Of a stretch of DNA of 64,000 nucleotides, positions 9,674-21,890 are shown one piece after another. The position numbers were made by a program, and so were the translations under genes. Under the pieces are notes generated by a model. That model was not told where the DNA came from. It saw nothing but the letters and a program-made list of their open reading frames with translations, and ran no database searches. This DNA is from Arthrobacter sp. Hiyo8 (GTDB lineage: Bacteria > Actinomycetota > Actinomycetes > Actinomycetales > Micrococcaceae). The stretch lies in assembly GCA_001549895.1 (NCBI GenBank), contig AP014719.1, forward strand, positions 744,001-808,000, in the 5' to 3' direction. Position 1 is the first letter of the stretch; each line of letters starts with the position of its first letter.

Positions 9674-9687
9674 TTCTCGAATAATTG

Positions 9688-9701
9688 TAGTAGCGCTACT
9701 A
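9688..9701. promoter_or_regulatory. 14-bp palindrome between eamA-type gene and mocR
   Basis: TAGTAGCGCTACTA is a perfect palindrome ten bases upstream of the MocR start and inside the divergent promoter region. A MocR dimer would be expected to bind such a site to control itself and the neighbouring exporter. This is inferred from position only. Confidence 0.5.
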
Positions 9702-9710
9702 TTGTCTTTC

Positions 9711-11117
9711 ATGAACAACGATAGCAGTTCCAGGATTGCGATGCGACTGCGGGAATGGATCACCGGGCCGCTCCGGGATCCCGGCTGCCGTCCACGCGGT
9801 CACTGGTTGCCGAGTACCAGGCCAGCCCTGTGACGGTGCAGAAGGCCTTGCAGACGCTCACTTCGCAGGGCTTGATCGAGAGCCGGCCCGGCGTCGGGAC
9901 CTTCGTCCGGGCCGTCCGGACAGCGCGCCCTCGGACTACGGCTGGCAAACCGCAGCGTTGCGTGCGCCGCAGGCTCCTTCCCGCTCAGCCTCCACCACGA
10001 TGCGCGACACCTCGAACGCCACTATTGCCTTCCACTCCGGATACCCGGACCGGGAACTCCTGCCGGAACGGCTTGTCCGGGCCGCTCTCGCCCGCGTGGC
10101 CCGCGGCGACGCTGCCCTGTCCCGACCTCCGGCGCCGGACTTCCCGAATTGCAGTCCTGGTTCGCGCACGAACTCGGCACCGCGACGCCGGCAGGACTCA
10201 CCCCGCCGACACCGAGCGACGTCATCGTCCTGCCGGGAAGCCAAGGAGGCCTCAGCTCCATCTTCACGGCATTGGTGGGCCACGGGCAGCCACTGCTCAT
10301 GGAATCCCCGAGCTACTGGGGAGCCATCCTGGCCGCGACCCAAGCCGGAGTCCGCATCGTCCCGGTGCCCAGCGGAGCCGAGGGGCCCGAGCCCGAAGAA
10401 TTGGCCAGGGCCTTTGAGGAGACGGGCGCCCGGTTGTTCTACGCCCAACCGAACTATGCCAACCCACCGGTGCGCAGTGGTCCGCCCGCCGGGGGGAAGA
10501 AGTCCTGGATGTTGTCCGGGAATACGGCGCCTTCCTCGTCGAGGACGACTGGGCCCACGACTTCGGCATCACGTCGACGCCGGTACCCATCGCCGCACGT
10601 GACGATTCGGGCCATGTGGTCTACTTGCGCTCCCTCACGAAAAGCGTTTCACCCGCCATCCGCGTTGCCGCGGTCATTGCTCGCGGCCCGGCCCGCGAAC
10701 GCATCCTTGCGGACCGGGCAGCCGAGTCGATGTACGTCAGCGGGCTCCTCCAGGCTGCGGCACTCGATGTGGTCACGCAGCCGGCCTGGCAGACGCATCT
10801 GCGCAGCCTCCGCCATCAGCTTCAGTCGCGCCGCGACCTCCTTGTCACGAGCCTTCGTGAGCACGCCCCCAGGCCCACCTCAGCCTCATCCCCAAGGGAG
10901 GGCTGAATCTCTGGGCACGCCTGCCGGACGGCACGGACCTCGAGGGGCTGACCCGTGACTGCGAGAGTGCCGGGGTGATGATCGCGGTCGGTACTGAGTG
11001 GTTCCCGCCGAACCGGCGGGACCGTTCATCCGGCTCAACTATGCGGGACCCAACCCATCGGCGTTCCCGGAAGGTGCCCGCATCCTTGGCCACGCGCTCG
11101 AACGGAACAGCCCTTAG
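9711..11117 (+). CDS. MocR/PdxR-type GntR regulator with aminotransferase domain (many frameshifts)
   Basis: The N-terminal winged helix (MNNDSSSRIAMRLREWI, then PGSRLPSTRSLVAEYQ, VTVQKALQTLTSQGLIESRPGVGTFV) is followed by a fold-type I aminotransferase-like domain: LPGSQGGLSSIF, ESPSYWGAI, FYAQPNYANPTG-like, LVEDDWAHDFG, and YLRSLTKSVSPAIRVA with the PLP lysine in SLTKS. At least seven frame changes occur (near 9772, 9930, 10130, 10450, 10870, 11010 and one more), each fitting a single lost base. Repaired length is about 470 residues, normal for MocR. It is divergent from the EamA permease. MocR proteins sense PLP or amino compounds; the effector is unknown. Confidence 0.82.
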
Positions 11118-11133
11118 ACACAGCCGCTGATGC

Positions 11134-11170
11134 AAAAGTGGACCCCCGGGGAATCCGGGGGTCCACTTTT
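11134..11170. terminator. 16-bp stem terminator with flanking A and T runs
   Basis: AAAAGTGGACCCCCGG pairs perfectly with CCGGGGGTCCACTTTT around a five-base loop. The A run and T run make it work in both directions, ending the MocR transcript (plus) and the sigA transcript (minus). Confidence 0.88.
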
Positions 11171-11207
11171 GACGGGCGGTGCCGGCTAAGGCATGGCGTC
11201 CGTTGCT

Positions 11208-12506
11208 TTAGTCAAGGTAGTCGCGCAGAACCTGCGACCGCGAGGGGTGGCGCAGCTTTGACATCGTCTTCGATTCGATCTGACGGATGCGTTCGCGGGT
11301 GACTCCATAGACCTTGCCGATTTCGTCTAAAGTCTTCGGCTGGCCGTCGGTAAGGCCGAAGCGCATCGCGACGACGCCTGCTTCCCGCTCGGACAGGGTA
11401 TCGAGCACTGAATGCAACTGTTCCTGGAGGAGGGTGAAGCTTACGGCGTCCGCGGGCACAACCGCTTCGGAGTCCTCGATGAGGTCGCCGAATTCGGAAT
11501 CGCCGTCCTCGCCCAGCGGAGTGTGCAGCGAGATGGGCTCGCGGCCGTACTTCTGGACTTCAACGACCTTCTCGGGAGTCATGTCCAGCTCGAGGGCAAG
11601 TTCCTCAGGCGTAGGTTCGCGTCCAAGGTCCTGCAGCATCTGGCGCTGGACGCGTGCCAGCTTGTTGATGACTTCCACCATGTGCACCGGGATGCGGATG
11701 GTACGGGCCTGGTCCGCCATGGCGCGGGTGATGGCCTGACGGATCCACCAAGTGGCGTAGGTGGAGAACTTGAAGCCCTTGGTGTAGTCGAACTTCTCCA
11801 CTGCACGGATCAGGCCCAGGTTGCCTTCCTGGATGAGGTCCAGGAAGAGCATGCCGCGGCCTGTGTAGCGCTTGGCCAGCGAGACCACGAGGCGCAGGTT
11901 GGCTTCGAGGAGGTGGTTCTTGGCCCTCTTGCCGTCGTGGATGATGAACTCGAGTTCACGCTTCAGCTTCGGGTCCATGGAGCCGTCGTCGGCGTTGATC
12001 TTCTCTTCTGCGAAGAGACCCGCTTCAATGCGGAGCGCAAGGTCGACTTCCTGCTCAGCGTTCAACAGGGCAACCTTGCCGATCTGCTTCAGGTAGTCCT
12101 TGACGGGGTCGGCCGTGGCACCGGCTGACATGACCTGCTGGACAGGCGCGTCATCGTCATCGGCATCCGAGTAAACAAAGCCGGAGCCGGTGGTCGCGGG
12201 CTTCTTGCCCTCTTCGCCTTCTTCGACTTCCTCCGTGAGCTCTGCTTCGTCGGGAACGACGGCGTCAAAATCCTCGGCTTCTTCTTCGGAGTCCTCGTCG
12301 GCGCCGGCGGACTTGTTGGCTGCTTCGGCAGCGGCCTTGGCGCCGGGCTTGGGCCCGCGCTTCTTGGGTGCCGGCTTGTCTGCACCTGCAGTCGAAGCAT
12401 TGGCAGCACGCGTTGCCGCACGCTTCGCAGCTGTAGCCGCCTTCTTTTCTTCGGCGGACAGTTCGGCCAGGGCGGCGGGTTCCTTCTCGGCGGAAGACGG
12501 GGTCAC
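11208..12506 (-). CDS. sigA: principal RNA polymerase sigma factor (SigA/HrdB/RpoD type)
   Basis: A 432-residue, intact group 1 sigma-70 factor. The first ~110 residues are a Lys/Ala- and then Asp/Glu-rich extension usual in actinobacteria. Region 1.2 begins at [16 protein letters not shown] (about 132); regions 2.1-2.4 run through [36 protein letters not shown] and [16 protein letters not shown]; region 3 has [13 protein letters not shown]; region 4.2 has [20 protein letters not shown]. The start is a GTG with GAAAGG upstream. As the housekeeping sigma factor it directs most transcription. It is one of the few long genes here without a frameshift. Confidence 0.95.
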   Translation of the reverse strand: MTPSSAEKEPAALAELSAEEKKAATAAKRAATRAANASTAGADKPAPKKRGPKPGAKAAAEAANKSAGADEDSEEEAEDFDAVVPDEAELTEEVEEGEEGKKPATTGSGFVYSDADDDDAPVQQVMSAGATADPVKDYLKQIGKVALLNAEQEVDLALRIEAGLFAEEKINADDGSMDPKLKRELEFIIHDGKRAKNHLLEANLRLVVSLAKRYTGRGMLFLDLIQEGNLGLIRAVEKFDYTKGFKFSTYATWWIRQAITRAMADQARTIRIPVHMVEVINKLARVQRQMLQDLGREPTPEELALELDMTPEKVVEVQKYGREPISLHTPLGEDGDSEFGDLIEDSEAVVPADAVSFTLLQEQLHSVLDTLSEREAGVVAMRFGLTDGQPKTLDEIGKVYGVTRERIRQIESKTMSKLRHPSRSQVLRDYLD

Positions 12507-12819
12507 AGAAAACCTTTCTAGCGGCGGTCTGTGGAATCACCATGGGGGCAACACCACTATGACCCTGTCAAGTCCGTGATCAACATCAAGTGCCATCGCC
12601 GACTGCAGAGTCTCTAGGTAAAACTCCCGACGGCGCCTTAATGTTCCCTAGAGTTCAGGGGACGTTAACGGCACTTGAAACACGGACCCAACCGGGTCTC
12701 GGCAACCATTGTCTCACGGTTTTGAGTTCCGGGGTCGATATCCGCTACCGGGCAGACAATTACGTGCCGCACGGATTTCACTCAATGTGACGCTCCTGGA
12801 GTCACCCCGGGGCTTGGAG
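12507..12819. other. 313-bp intergenic region upstream of sigA
   Basis: No open frame with coding character was found on either strand. It must hold the sigA promoter (minus strand). A TTGACA hexamer occurs about 60 bases upstream of the sigA start, but no convincing -10 box follows at the right distance, so no promoter is called. Confidence 0.5.
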
Positions 12820-14034
12820 TCATGCCACCGCACCACCGAACTTCCGCCACGCGGACGACTTGCTTTTGGCCCAGCCGCAGACTGTTCCGCGCCTCACCAC
12901 CTCGGCGAGCAACTCCGCGAGTCGATAGCCCCGTTGTTCAGCGTCAGCCTGGGACAGGAGCTCGCGGGCGAACGAACCGCTCCCCCGGCACCACTGAATC
13001 CACCCCCGGATCGTAAGCGTTGCAGCGCGCGCCTCCCCACCACTGCGCCGGGAGAGCATCGCCAGAACCCCGTCCAGGCTCGTCAACCGTCTCCAGTCGG
13101 GGTTCTCCGGGTAGAGGCCCAGGAGCACGTCTCCATAGCGCAAGACGCTGACATCCGTGGCCGGAGTCCGCTTGCCCGCTGCTGGTGGAGGGGACAGAGA
13201 CCGGGCGGAACGACCAAGGAACCCTGTTCATCGTCGTCTTGGTCAAAGAAGCCGAAGGCCTCCGCACCGCCACAAGCGACGGTTTTCCCGGCAGCCGCCA
13301 GGACCACCACGGCGTCGCGCCAGGCGGAGACCCGCAGGCTTGCCCGGAGGAACGCCGCAGCCTCGCAGTCGAACTCCGCTGGGCGGCCGGAATCGAGGAC
13401 CCCGCTCCACACATCCAGCATTTCTTCGAATGCCTTCCTGCTCCGCCATAGCCGGAGCAATTCCCCAAGCGTGGCGTCTTCCGTGCGCATGAATTCCGGA
13501 TCACGGACGGGCTCGTCCTCAGGCCCCAACAACAGTGGCGATTCCAAGACGTTGCTCCCCGGAACACCATTTCCGCGTTGAGCCGGCTATCGAGGATCTG
13601 GTCTACGGGACGGCCGGGAAGGGGACAGCACTCCACATCGGTGCAGAATGCGCTTCGCCAGTAGTCGGAACCAATGAACCATGCATCCCGCAACACCAAG
13701 CCCGATGATCCAGGACGCGTACCAGGGCTTCCAGCAGCGGCAGGCCGTGCGGCACGGCGCCGCCGGCGTCCCAACCGTCGTCGCTGAAGAATGCCAAGAG
13801 CACGCCGTCGGCGTCATGGTCCGCTTCCAGATACTCACCGATCCTCCGTGAGTACGCGGCAAGCGCGCGGTCGGATCTCTCGCCCGGAAGGTCCACGCGG
13901 AGTGTGGCGCCAAGTGTCTGCCCCCGCAGCGTGATGGCAACGAGGCTCTCCTTTGGCCAGAGCCCCAAGGCGTGGGGAATGAAGCCGAGGATGTCCTCGG
14001 GCCGGAAGACGGTCACGCGGTTGTCTGCTGTCAT
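12820..14034 (-). CDS. DUF4192 domain-containing protein (three frameshifts)
   Basis: The protein begins MTADNRVTVFRPEDILGFIP followed by HALGLWPKESLVAITLRG, the N-terminal hallmark of DUF4192 proteins, and then GATLRVDLPGERSD. The rest lies in three other frame segments (LRDAWFIGSDYWRSAFCTDVE; LGELLRLWRSRKAFEEMLDVW; RYGDVLLGLYPENPDWRRL), joined near 13700, 13556 and 13188 by single lost bases in G runs. Repaired length is about 405 residues. The family is actinobacterial, often near cell-wall or sigma genes, and has no known function. It lies about 100 bases after the MFS gene on the same strand. Confidence 0.75.
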
Positions 14035-14136
14035 GAATCCAGCATCGGCATCAATGGCGGGCCACGGCAGGCCTCAATTGCCCTATGTGGACAAAGGTGT
14101 CCGTCGACCCCTGTGGAGGAACACCGCGAAAACAGG

Positions 14137-15494
14137 CTACGGCGTGGAACTCCGCTGCTTCGCGAGACGTTCGCGGCGCAATTCCACGCGGCGCCGGCGC
14201 TGGTTCGCCAACGACACGAGGAGCGGCGGGACGTGGACGCCTTGGGCGGCCATCTGACGGCGCACCTTGCGACGGGTCATGAGGATCAACACCGTGCCCA
14301 CGAGAAGGAACAGGAACTGCACGCTCAATGCGATGCGGAAGGACGCCAGGCCGTACAGCTCCCCGCCCGAGAAACCACTCGTGTGGAGAATGTCGAGGAT
14401 GAGCCCAACCAAGTAGATCGTCAGGAGCGCGGCAACGAAGCCGCCCACATTGACGATGCCCGTGGCGGTACCAATCCTGTGGGAAGGATTGAATGTCCGG
14501 GCAAAATCAAAGCCGATCATGGACCCGGGTCCGCCGATCGCCAGGGCAATCACGAGCAATGCAAGCAACCACAGGGGCGCCCTGCTGGGCAACAGCAGGA
14601 CAGCAGCCCAGGCAAGTGCCGTAGCCGCCGTGATCAGGAGCACCATGGCCGAGCGCCGCATCGGGTGCCTGGCCACGAAGGTTCCAAACAGAGGGCCCAC
14701 GAGAATGCTGGTGACGACGAACAGTCCCATCAGGGCGGACACAGTGGCCGGGTTCAGGCCCTGCGCCGAGACCAGGAACGGGTAGCCCCAGGACATGGCG
14801 AAGACGTTGCCGCTGAACTGGACAGTGAAGTGGCACCAGAGTCCCAGGCGCGTGCCGGGCTGCTTCCAGGCACGCGCGAGGGTCACGCCCGTGGCGCGCA
14901 GCCCTGCGCGTTCTCCCTGGGCGGGTGGCCCGGCGGAACGTCCCTGAGCAAGGCAAGGACAAGGACGACGGCGAGCGCGGACAACGAGCTCAACGCCAGG
15001 AAAGCCGTGTTCCAGCCTGCCGAATGAAGGACGAGGGCGAAGGGCACCACACTGATGAGCTGGCCGAGCTGGCCCGACATTCCCGTCAGCTGGGTGACGA
15101 GCGGAACCCTCGCCGGCGCGAACCAGATCGGCACGAGGCGGATCACGGAGACGAAGGTCATGGCGTCCCCGGCGCCGACCAGGACCCTGCCGAGCACTCC
15201 AGCCGGAACAGCGTCGGCATATGCCAGCTGGAGTTGACCGAGGCCCATGAGTACGGCACCGCTGGCGATCATGGCGCGCGAGCCGAAGCGGTCAACCAGG
15301 AGCCCAACCGGTATTTGGAGGCCTGCGTAGACCAGCAGCTGAAGCACGGTGAAGAAGGAGATGGCCGCCGCGCTGGCATGGAACCGTTCGGTAGCCTCCA
15401 GCCCGGACACACCAAAGGATGTGCGCTGGGCCACTGCCACAAGGTAGGCAAGCACCCCGATCGTCCAAATGAGCCAGGCGCGGGGTGCGTTCAC
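14137..15494 (-). CDS. MFS transporter (one frameshift)
   Basis: A major-facilitator permease with 12 expected membrane helices: the first half runs from WLIWTIGVLAYLVAVAQRTS through LLVDRFGSRAMIASGAVLMG (the loop 2-3 motif G-x-x-x-D-R-x-G-x-R) to ALAVVLVLALLRDVP, the second from FTVQFSGNVFAMSWGYPFLV to VQFLFLLVGTVLILMTRR. The halves are in different frames because one base is missing near 14900 (GGGCCTG read as GGGCTG). Repaired length is about 453 residues. The GTG at 15494 was chosen; an ATG at 15518 is possible. The substrate cannot be told. Confidence 0.85.
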
Positions 15495-15528
15495 CCTTCC
15501 ATTATGCCCGGGCCGCATTAAAGCTGCT

Positions 15529-16467
15529 TTATGGGCGCGCATCTTTACGTGCGAGATACGCCTCAACCGCCGCGCCCAGATCCTCGGCGTTGGGCAATTC
15601 GTCGTTCTCGTCGGCCAGCAGGGAACGGCGGACCGTTCCCTCGGCCTTGTCGTCATAGCGGGACTCCAGCTTGGAAACGACCTGCTGGACGTCCTCGGAT
15701 GCTTCCACTTGTTCGGCGATCTGCCTGCCCACTTCCCTGCCGGCCTCGCGAAGGCGGTCCGTCGGCAGCATCAGGGACGTGGCTGCACCGAGGTATTCGA
15801 GTCCCGCCACCGCTGCCGGCGGGTACTCGGCATCCGCAAGGTAGTGCGGGACGTGGATGACATACCCGGCCACTTTCCGCCCGGCTTCGGCCAGCCGCAA
15901 CTCGAGGATGTGGCCAATGGCCGCAGGAACCTCGACCGTCGGCTTCCACGTGGAAATGCCCTCGATGAGTTCCGGACGGTTGCCGTGCACCGTGACACCA
16001 ACCGGCCGGGTGTGCGGAACCGGCATAGGGATGGAGTGGATCCAGGTCACCAGGTTGACGTCCAGTTTTTCCACGATCCCGACGACGGCGCGCGCGAAAC
16101 GCTCCCACTGGAGGTCCGGTTCAAAACCGGCAAGCAACAGGAACGGCTCGCCCAAGCCGTCATTCAGCTTGTAAAGCGCCAATTGAGGGGCCTTGTAGTC
16201 TTCCAGATGGTCTTCGACAAAGCTGATGTGGGGACGGCGCGTGCGGTAGTCGATGAGCTGGTCGGCGTCGAACACAGCCACCGTTTCGACTTCGAGCGTA
16301 TCCAGCAGTTCCCGGTTGATCTGCTGGACCACGTGCCCGGCGTCAGCGAATCCCGTGAAGCCCATCAGCATGTTGAGGCCCCTGGTGTCCGGGCTGTGGA
16401 AGAGCTCGATGTTGCTCGCGTAGAGCGGCTCAGGGTCAAGGAGTGAGCCGGAAATCCGTTCAAGCAC
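15529..16467 (-). CDS. PAC2-family protein (proteasome assembly chaperone-like)
   Basis: A 312-residue intact protein with the PAC2 fold: GFTGFADAGHVVQQINRELL near residue 35, then VAVFDADQLIDYRTRRP, LLLAGFEPDLQWERF and GIHSIPMPVPHTRP-like (WIHSIPMPVPHTRPVGVTVHG). The GTG at 16467 was chosen because AAGGAA lies seven bases upstream; an ATG at 16496 would add ten residues. Actinobacterial PAC2 proteins are common in proteasome-bearing species but their function is unproven. The C-terminus is acidic and helical. Confidence 0.85.
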   Translation of the reverse strand: MLERISGSLLDPEPLYASNIELFHSPDTRGLNMLMGFTGFADAGHVVQQINRELLDTLEVETVAVFDADQLIDYRTRRPHISFVEDHLEDYKAPQLALYKLNDGLGEPFLLLAGFEPDLQWERFARAVVGIVEKLDVNLVTWIHSIPMPVPHTRPVGVTVHGNRPELIEGISTWKPTVEVPAAIGHILELRLAEAGRKVAGYVIHVPHYLADAEYPPAAVAGLEYLGAATSLMLPTDRLREAGREVGRQIAEQVEASEDVQQVVSKLESRYDDKAEGTVRRSLLADENDELPNAEDLGAAVEAYLARKDARP

Positions 16468-16785
16468 GGCATGTTCCTTTCGCAGTTTCAAGTTCATTGG
16501 AGGAGCAGGCGGCTGCACGCCGCAGCGGATGCCTTGGCGGCCGGCCACGCTCCCTGTATTGGTACAACGCCCCGGACGGCCGCGCATTCCTGTCGGCCAA
16601 TGTGCCGCAACTCTCATTTAATTGCTTTCCGGCGCGGCAGACAGACTACGATCGAGACGTGCCGCCGTGTGCGGACCCAAGCAACCACCGACGTTGTCCC
16701 AGGCGGACAACGGAGGGGTACCAGGGCCGGGCGCCTAACATGCAGCCCGGCCAAGCCATGCAGAGAGAGATGAGGACAAATCCTC

Positions 16786-18303
16786 GTGGTGAAGACTACA
16801 GACATCACCCTTGGCACTATCGCCAAGGACCTGAAGAAGGCGCCCAGCGACGCACTCGTGATAGCCGTCGGTCAGGGGAAGACGGGCCGGTACTGCTCGG
16901 GAACCCCTTGGGCGCGAAGGCCGCGGAAACCCTCGCGGCTTCATTGGGCCTCCTCGGCATCACGGGAGCAGCCGATCAGGTACACCGTCTGCCGGGTCTT
17001 CCGGAGACCGGTTCGGGCGTCCTCGTCCTGGCGGGTGTCGGCAAAGTCGCCGACGACGCCCTCCTGGCCGAGGAAACCCTGCGCCGGACTGCGGGATCCG
17101 CCGTCCGCCAACTTGCCGGTTTGTCCTCCGTGACACTGGCCCTCCCGACGGCGTCCCTCGCCGACGTCGCAGCCGTCGCCGAAGGCGCTGTGCTGGGTTC
17201 CTATTCCTATACAGAGCACCGCTCCAGCAAGGACGGCCTCAAGGACCCGGTCGGCAAGGTCCTGATCCACACGGCGTTTGACGGCAAGGACGTCCAGCCC
17301 GCGCTCGATCGGGCCTTGCTCGTGGGACGCGCGGTCAACGCCACCCGCACGCTGGTCAACGAGCCTCCGAGCCACCTCTACCCGGAGTCCTTTGCCGAAG
17401 CTGCCAAGGAACTCTCCAAGGGCTGCCGGTCAAGGTCACCGTGTGGGACGAAAAACGCCTCGAAAAGGACGGGTTCGGCGGAATCCTGGGCGTTGGAAAA
17501 GGTTCAACCCGCCAGCCGCGCCTCGTCAAGGTGGAGTATGCCCTGGCCAAGGCCACCAAGAAGATCGCCCTGGTCGGTAAGGGCATCACCTTTGACACGG
17601 GCGGCATTTCCATCAAGCCGGCCCTCGGCATGGGCGACATGAAGAGCGACATGGCGGGCGCCGCCGTCGTACTTAATACTGTCCTGCCGTCGCGGGGCTC
17701 GGGTTGCCCGTCAAGGTGACCGCGTGGCTCTGCATCGCCGAGAACATGCCCTCGGGCGCTGCACAGCGCCCGGCAGACGTCCTTACCGTGTACGGCGGCA
17801 AGACGGTCGAGGTCCTCAACACCGACGCCGAGGGACGCCTGGTCATGGCGGACGGAATCGTCGCGGCCAGCCTCGAGCAGCCGGACGCCATCATCGACGT
17901 CGCGACGCTGACGGGCGCCCAGCTGATCGCCCTCGGCAACCGCACTGCCGGAGTCATGGGTTCCGACTCCGTCACGGGCGCGCTCAAGTCCGCGGCAGAT
18001 CGCGCGGGCGAACTCGTGTGGCCGATGCCGCTGCCGGAGGAGCTTCGGGCCAGCCTTGATTCGCAGGTGGCGGACATCGCCAACATCGGCGAACGCCACG
18101 GTGGAATGATGACGGCGGCCGTGTTCCTGCGTGAGTTCGTCGGGAAGGACGCCGAGGGCAAGCAGATCCCCTGGGCGCACGTCGACATCGCCGGCCCGTC
18201 CTTCAACAACGGCAGCCCCTACGGCTACACGCCCAAGCAAGGCACCGGCTGCACTGTCCGGACGCTTCTCGCTTACGTCGAAGACGTGCTGGCGACGGCC
18301 TAA
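16786..18303 (+). CDS. pepA: leucyl aminopeptidase, M17 family (three frameshifts)
   Basis: A two-zinc cytosolic aminopeptidase that removes N-terminal residues from peptides. The catalytic half shows the metal and active-site motifs in order: VGKGITFDTGG (Lys, Asp), MKSDMAGA (Asp), NTDAEGRLVMADG (the M17 signature with Asp, Glu and Arg), and ATLTGAQLIALGN. The N-terminal half is the variable domain with RTLVNEPPSHLYPESF at the junction. Frame changes near 16888, 17422 and 17686 each fit one lost base at GGGGCC or GGCC. Repaired length is about 506 residues. The start is one of two adjacent GTG codons with GAGGA upstream. It is divergent from the PAC2 gene. Confidence 0.93.
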
Positions 18304-18314
18304 GCAAGTCCCAA

Positions 18315-18341
18315 GTGGGGCCGGTTCATGACCGGCCCCAC
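18315..18341. terminator. hairpin after pepA
   Basis: GTGGGGCCGGT pairs with ACCGGCCCCAC around TCATG, starting 12 bases after the pepA stop. No T run follows, so it may be a weak or Rho-aided terminator. Confidence 0.6.
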
Positions 18342-18403
18342 GGCCGACGTGAGTCTGGCCACAAGCGCCCCACAAATGCCCCGGCAGGGTGGAGCATGGA
18401 TAA

Positions 18404-18425
18404 GTGGTTCGCTAAGGTGAACCAC
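18404..18425. promoter_or_regulatory. inverted repeat upstream of lpdA
   Basis: GTGGTTC-N8-GAACCAC lies about 110 bases upstream of the lpdA start and about 30 bases before a CATAAT hexamer. The 7-bp arms with an 8-bp spacer look like a regulator site near the lpdA promoter. The regulator is unknown. Confidence 0.4.
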
Positions 18426-18464
18426 GGTAGTCACAAATGCAAGAGAACTTCGGTGCTGGCATAA

Positions 18465-19918
<1,454 letters not shown>

Positions 19919-20025
19919 GTCTTTACGCAAGACACCCGGTCCTGCGCCCGCACGAACTGCGGGCGCAGGACCCCAGCAGGCAACACTCATCCGCACTAAA
20001 GATCAATAAGGAGAACGGGGACGAC

Positions 20026-21769
20026 ATGTCTGAATCCGTTAACTTGCCCGCCCTTGGTGAAAGCGTCACCGAAGGCACCGTCACTCGCTGGCTCAAGCAG
20101 GTTGGTGACCGAGTGGAAGTCGACGAGCCCCTGCTCGAAGTTTCCACCGACAAAGTAGACACTGAAATCCCGTCTCCTATTGCCGGCATTATCGAAGAAA
20201 TCCTCGTGGCTGAAGACGAGACCGCCGAAGTCGGCGCTCCCTGGTCCGGATCGGCAGCGGCAGCAACGGCGCTGCAGCGCCCGCCGCCGCACCTGCGGAA
20301 GAAGCACCGGCAGCCCCGCACCTGAAGCAGCACCGGCTCCCGTTGCCGAAGAAGCCGCAGCCCCGGCGGCAGCTTCCGGCGAGGCATCGGGTCACGATGT
20401 GACTCTCCCCGCCCTGGGTGAAAGCGTCACCGAAGGCACCGTCACCCGCTGGCTCAAGGCCGTGGGCGACAGCGTCGAGGTGGACGAACCGCTCCTCGAG
20501 GTCTCCACCGACAAGGTCGACACCGAGATCCCCTCCCCCGTGGCCGGTACTTTGCTTGAGATCCGCGTCAACGAGGACGAGACCGCTGAAGTCGGCTCTG
20601 TCCTTGCCGTCATCGGCTCGGGCGCCCCCGCCGCAGCGGCACCCGCACCTGCGGCAGCACCCGCAGCCCCGGCACCTGTGGCTGCAGCCCCGCCGCACCG
20701 GCACCCGTCGTTGAAGCCGCACCCGCGCCGGCAGCAGCACCGGCACCCGCAGCACCGGCTGCCCGGTAGCCGCACCCGCGCCGGCAGCAGCTCCGGCACC
20801 CGCAGCGTCTTCGAGCGAGTCCGGTTACGTCACCCCGCTTGTCCGCAAGCTTGCCAACCAGAACGGTGTCGACATCACCACCGTGACGGGCACCGGCGTC
20901 GGCGGCCGTATCCGGAAGCAGGACGTGCTCGCCGCAGCCGACGCAATGAAAACGGCTGCGCAGGCAGCAGCCGCCGCTCCGGCGCCGGCGGCCGCAGCTC
21001 CCGCGACACCCGGCAAGCCTGCTGCCGCCCCGTGGCTGCTTCCTCGCTCCGCGGTACCGTGGAGAAGGCTCCCCGCATCCGCCAGGTCATCGCCCGCCGC
21101 ATGCGCGAGTCCCTCGAAACTTCAACGCAGCTGACCCAGGTGCACGAGGTCGACATGACCAAGATCGCCAAGCTCCGCCTCAAGGCCAAGGGCTCCTTCG
21201 AGGCCCAGAACGGCGTCAAGCTGACCTTCCTGCCATTCATCGCCAAGGCCGTGGCCGAAGCCTTGAAGCAGCACCCCAAGCTGAACGCTGCGTATGACGA
21301 AGACAAGCAGGAAATCACCTACCACAATGCGGAACACCTCGCGATTGCGGTGGACACCGACAAGGGCTTGCTGGTTCCGGTCATTTCCGACGCCGGCAAC
21401 CTGAACCTTGCCGGCCTGGCCAGCAAGATCGCCGACGTCGCCGGCCGCACCCGCCAGGGGAAGATCGGTCCGGACGAGCTGTCCGGCGGTACGTTCAGCA
21501 TCACCAACATCGGTTCTGTCGGCGCACTGTTCGACACGCCGATCATCAACCAACCGCAGGTGGGCATCCTGGGCACCGGCGCGATCGTCAAGCGTCCTGT
21601 CGTGGTTGCGGACGAAAACGGTGACGACTCGATCGCCATCCGCTCCATGATGTACCTGTCCCTCACGTACGACCACCGCCTGGTTGACGGTGCCGACGCC
21701 GGCCGCTTCCTGCAGACCCTCAGGGCCCGCCTTGAGGAAGGTGCCTTCGAAGCCGACCTCGGCCTCTAA
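20026..21769 (+). CDS. sucB: 2-oxoacid dehydrogenase E2 acyltransferase with two lipoyl domains (five frameshifts)
   Basis: Two lipoyl domains with nearly identical sequences ([18 protein letters not shown] and the lipoylated lysine in [12 protein letters not shown]) lie at the N-terminus, separated by Ala/Pro-rich linkers. Then come the E3-binding domain ([33 protein letters not shown]) and the catalytic domain ending in [16 protein letters not shown] with the active-site His and Asp. Frame changes near 20242, 20318, 20697, 20772 and 21042 fall in GC-rich linkers and at the domain 1 end. Repaired length is about 583 residues. It is the E2 of the 2-oxoglutarate (or shared pyruvate) complex; the exact oxoacid is not proven. 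Downstream lipB-lipA would supply its lipoyl groups. Confidence 0.9.
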
Positions 21770-21787
21770 TAAGTATCATCACGTGAC

Positions 21788-21828
21788 GGGAAGGTCCCGG
21801 CGGGAAACTGCCGGGACCTTCCCGTCTT
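21788..21828 (+). terminator. Rho-independent terminator after sucB
   Basis: GGGAAGGTCCCGGC pairs perfectly with GCCGGGACCTTCCC (14 bp) around eight bases, followed by GTCTTTG. It starts 19 bases after the sucB stop. Confidence 0.85.
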
Positions 21829-21890
21829 TGCATGCATTTTCTTCCGTGGCTTTGCTACGGCTCGTAGAAGAATCTGGCTAAGCTGGAGCC

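Noticed and set aside
12507..12819. sigA promoter with a TTGACA -35 box
   Set aside because: No acceptable -10 hexamer at 16-18 bases; not called as a promoter.
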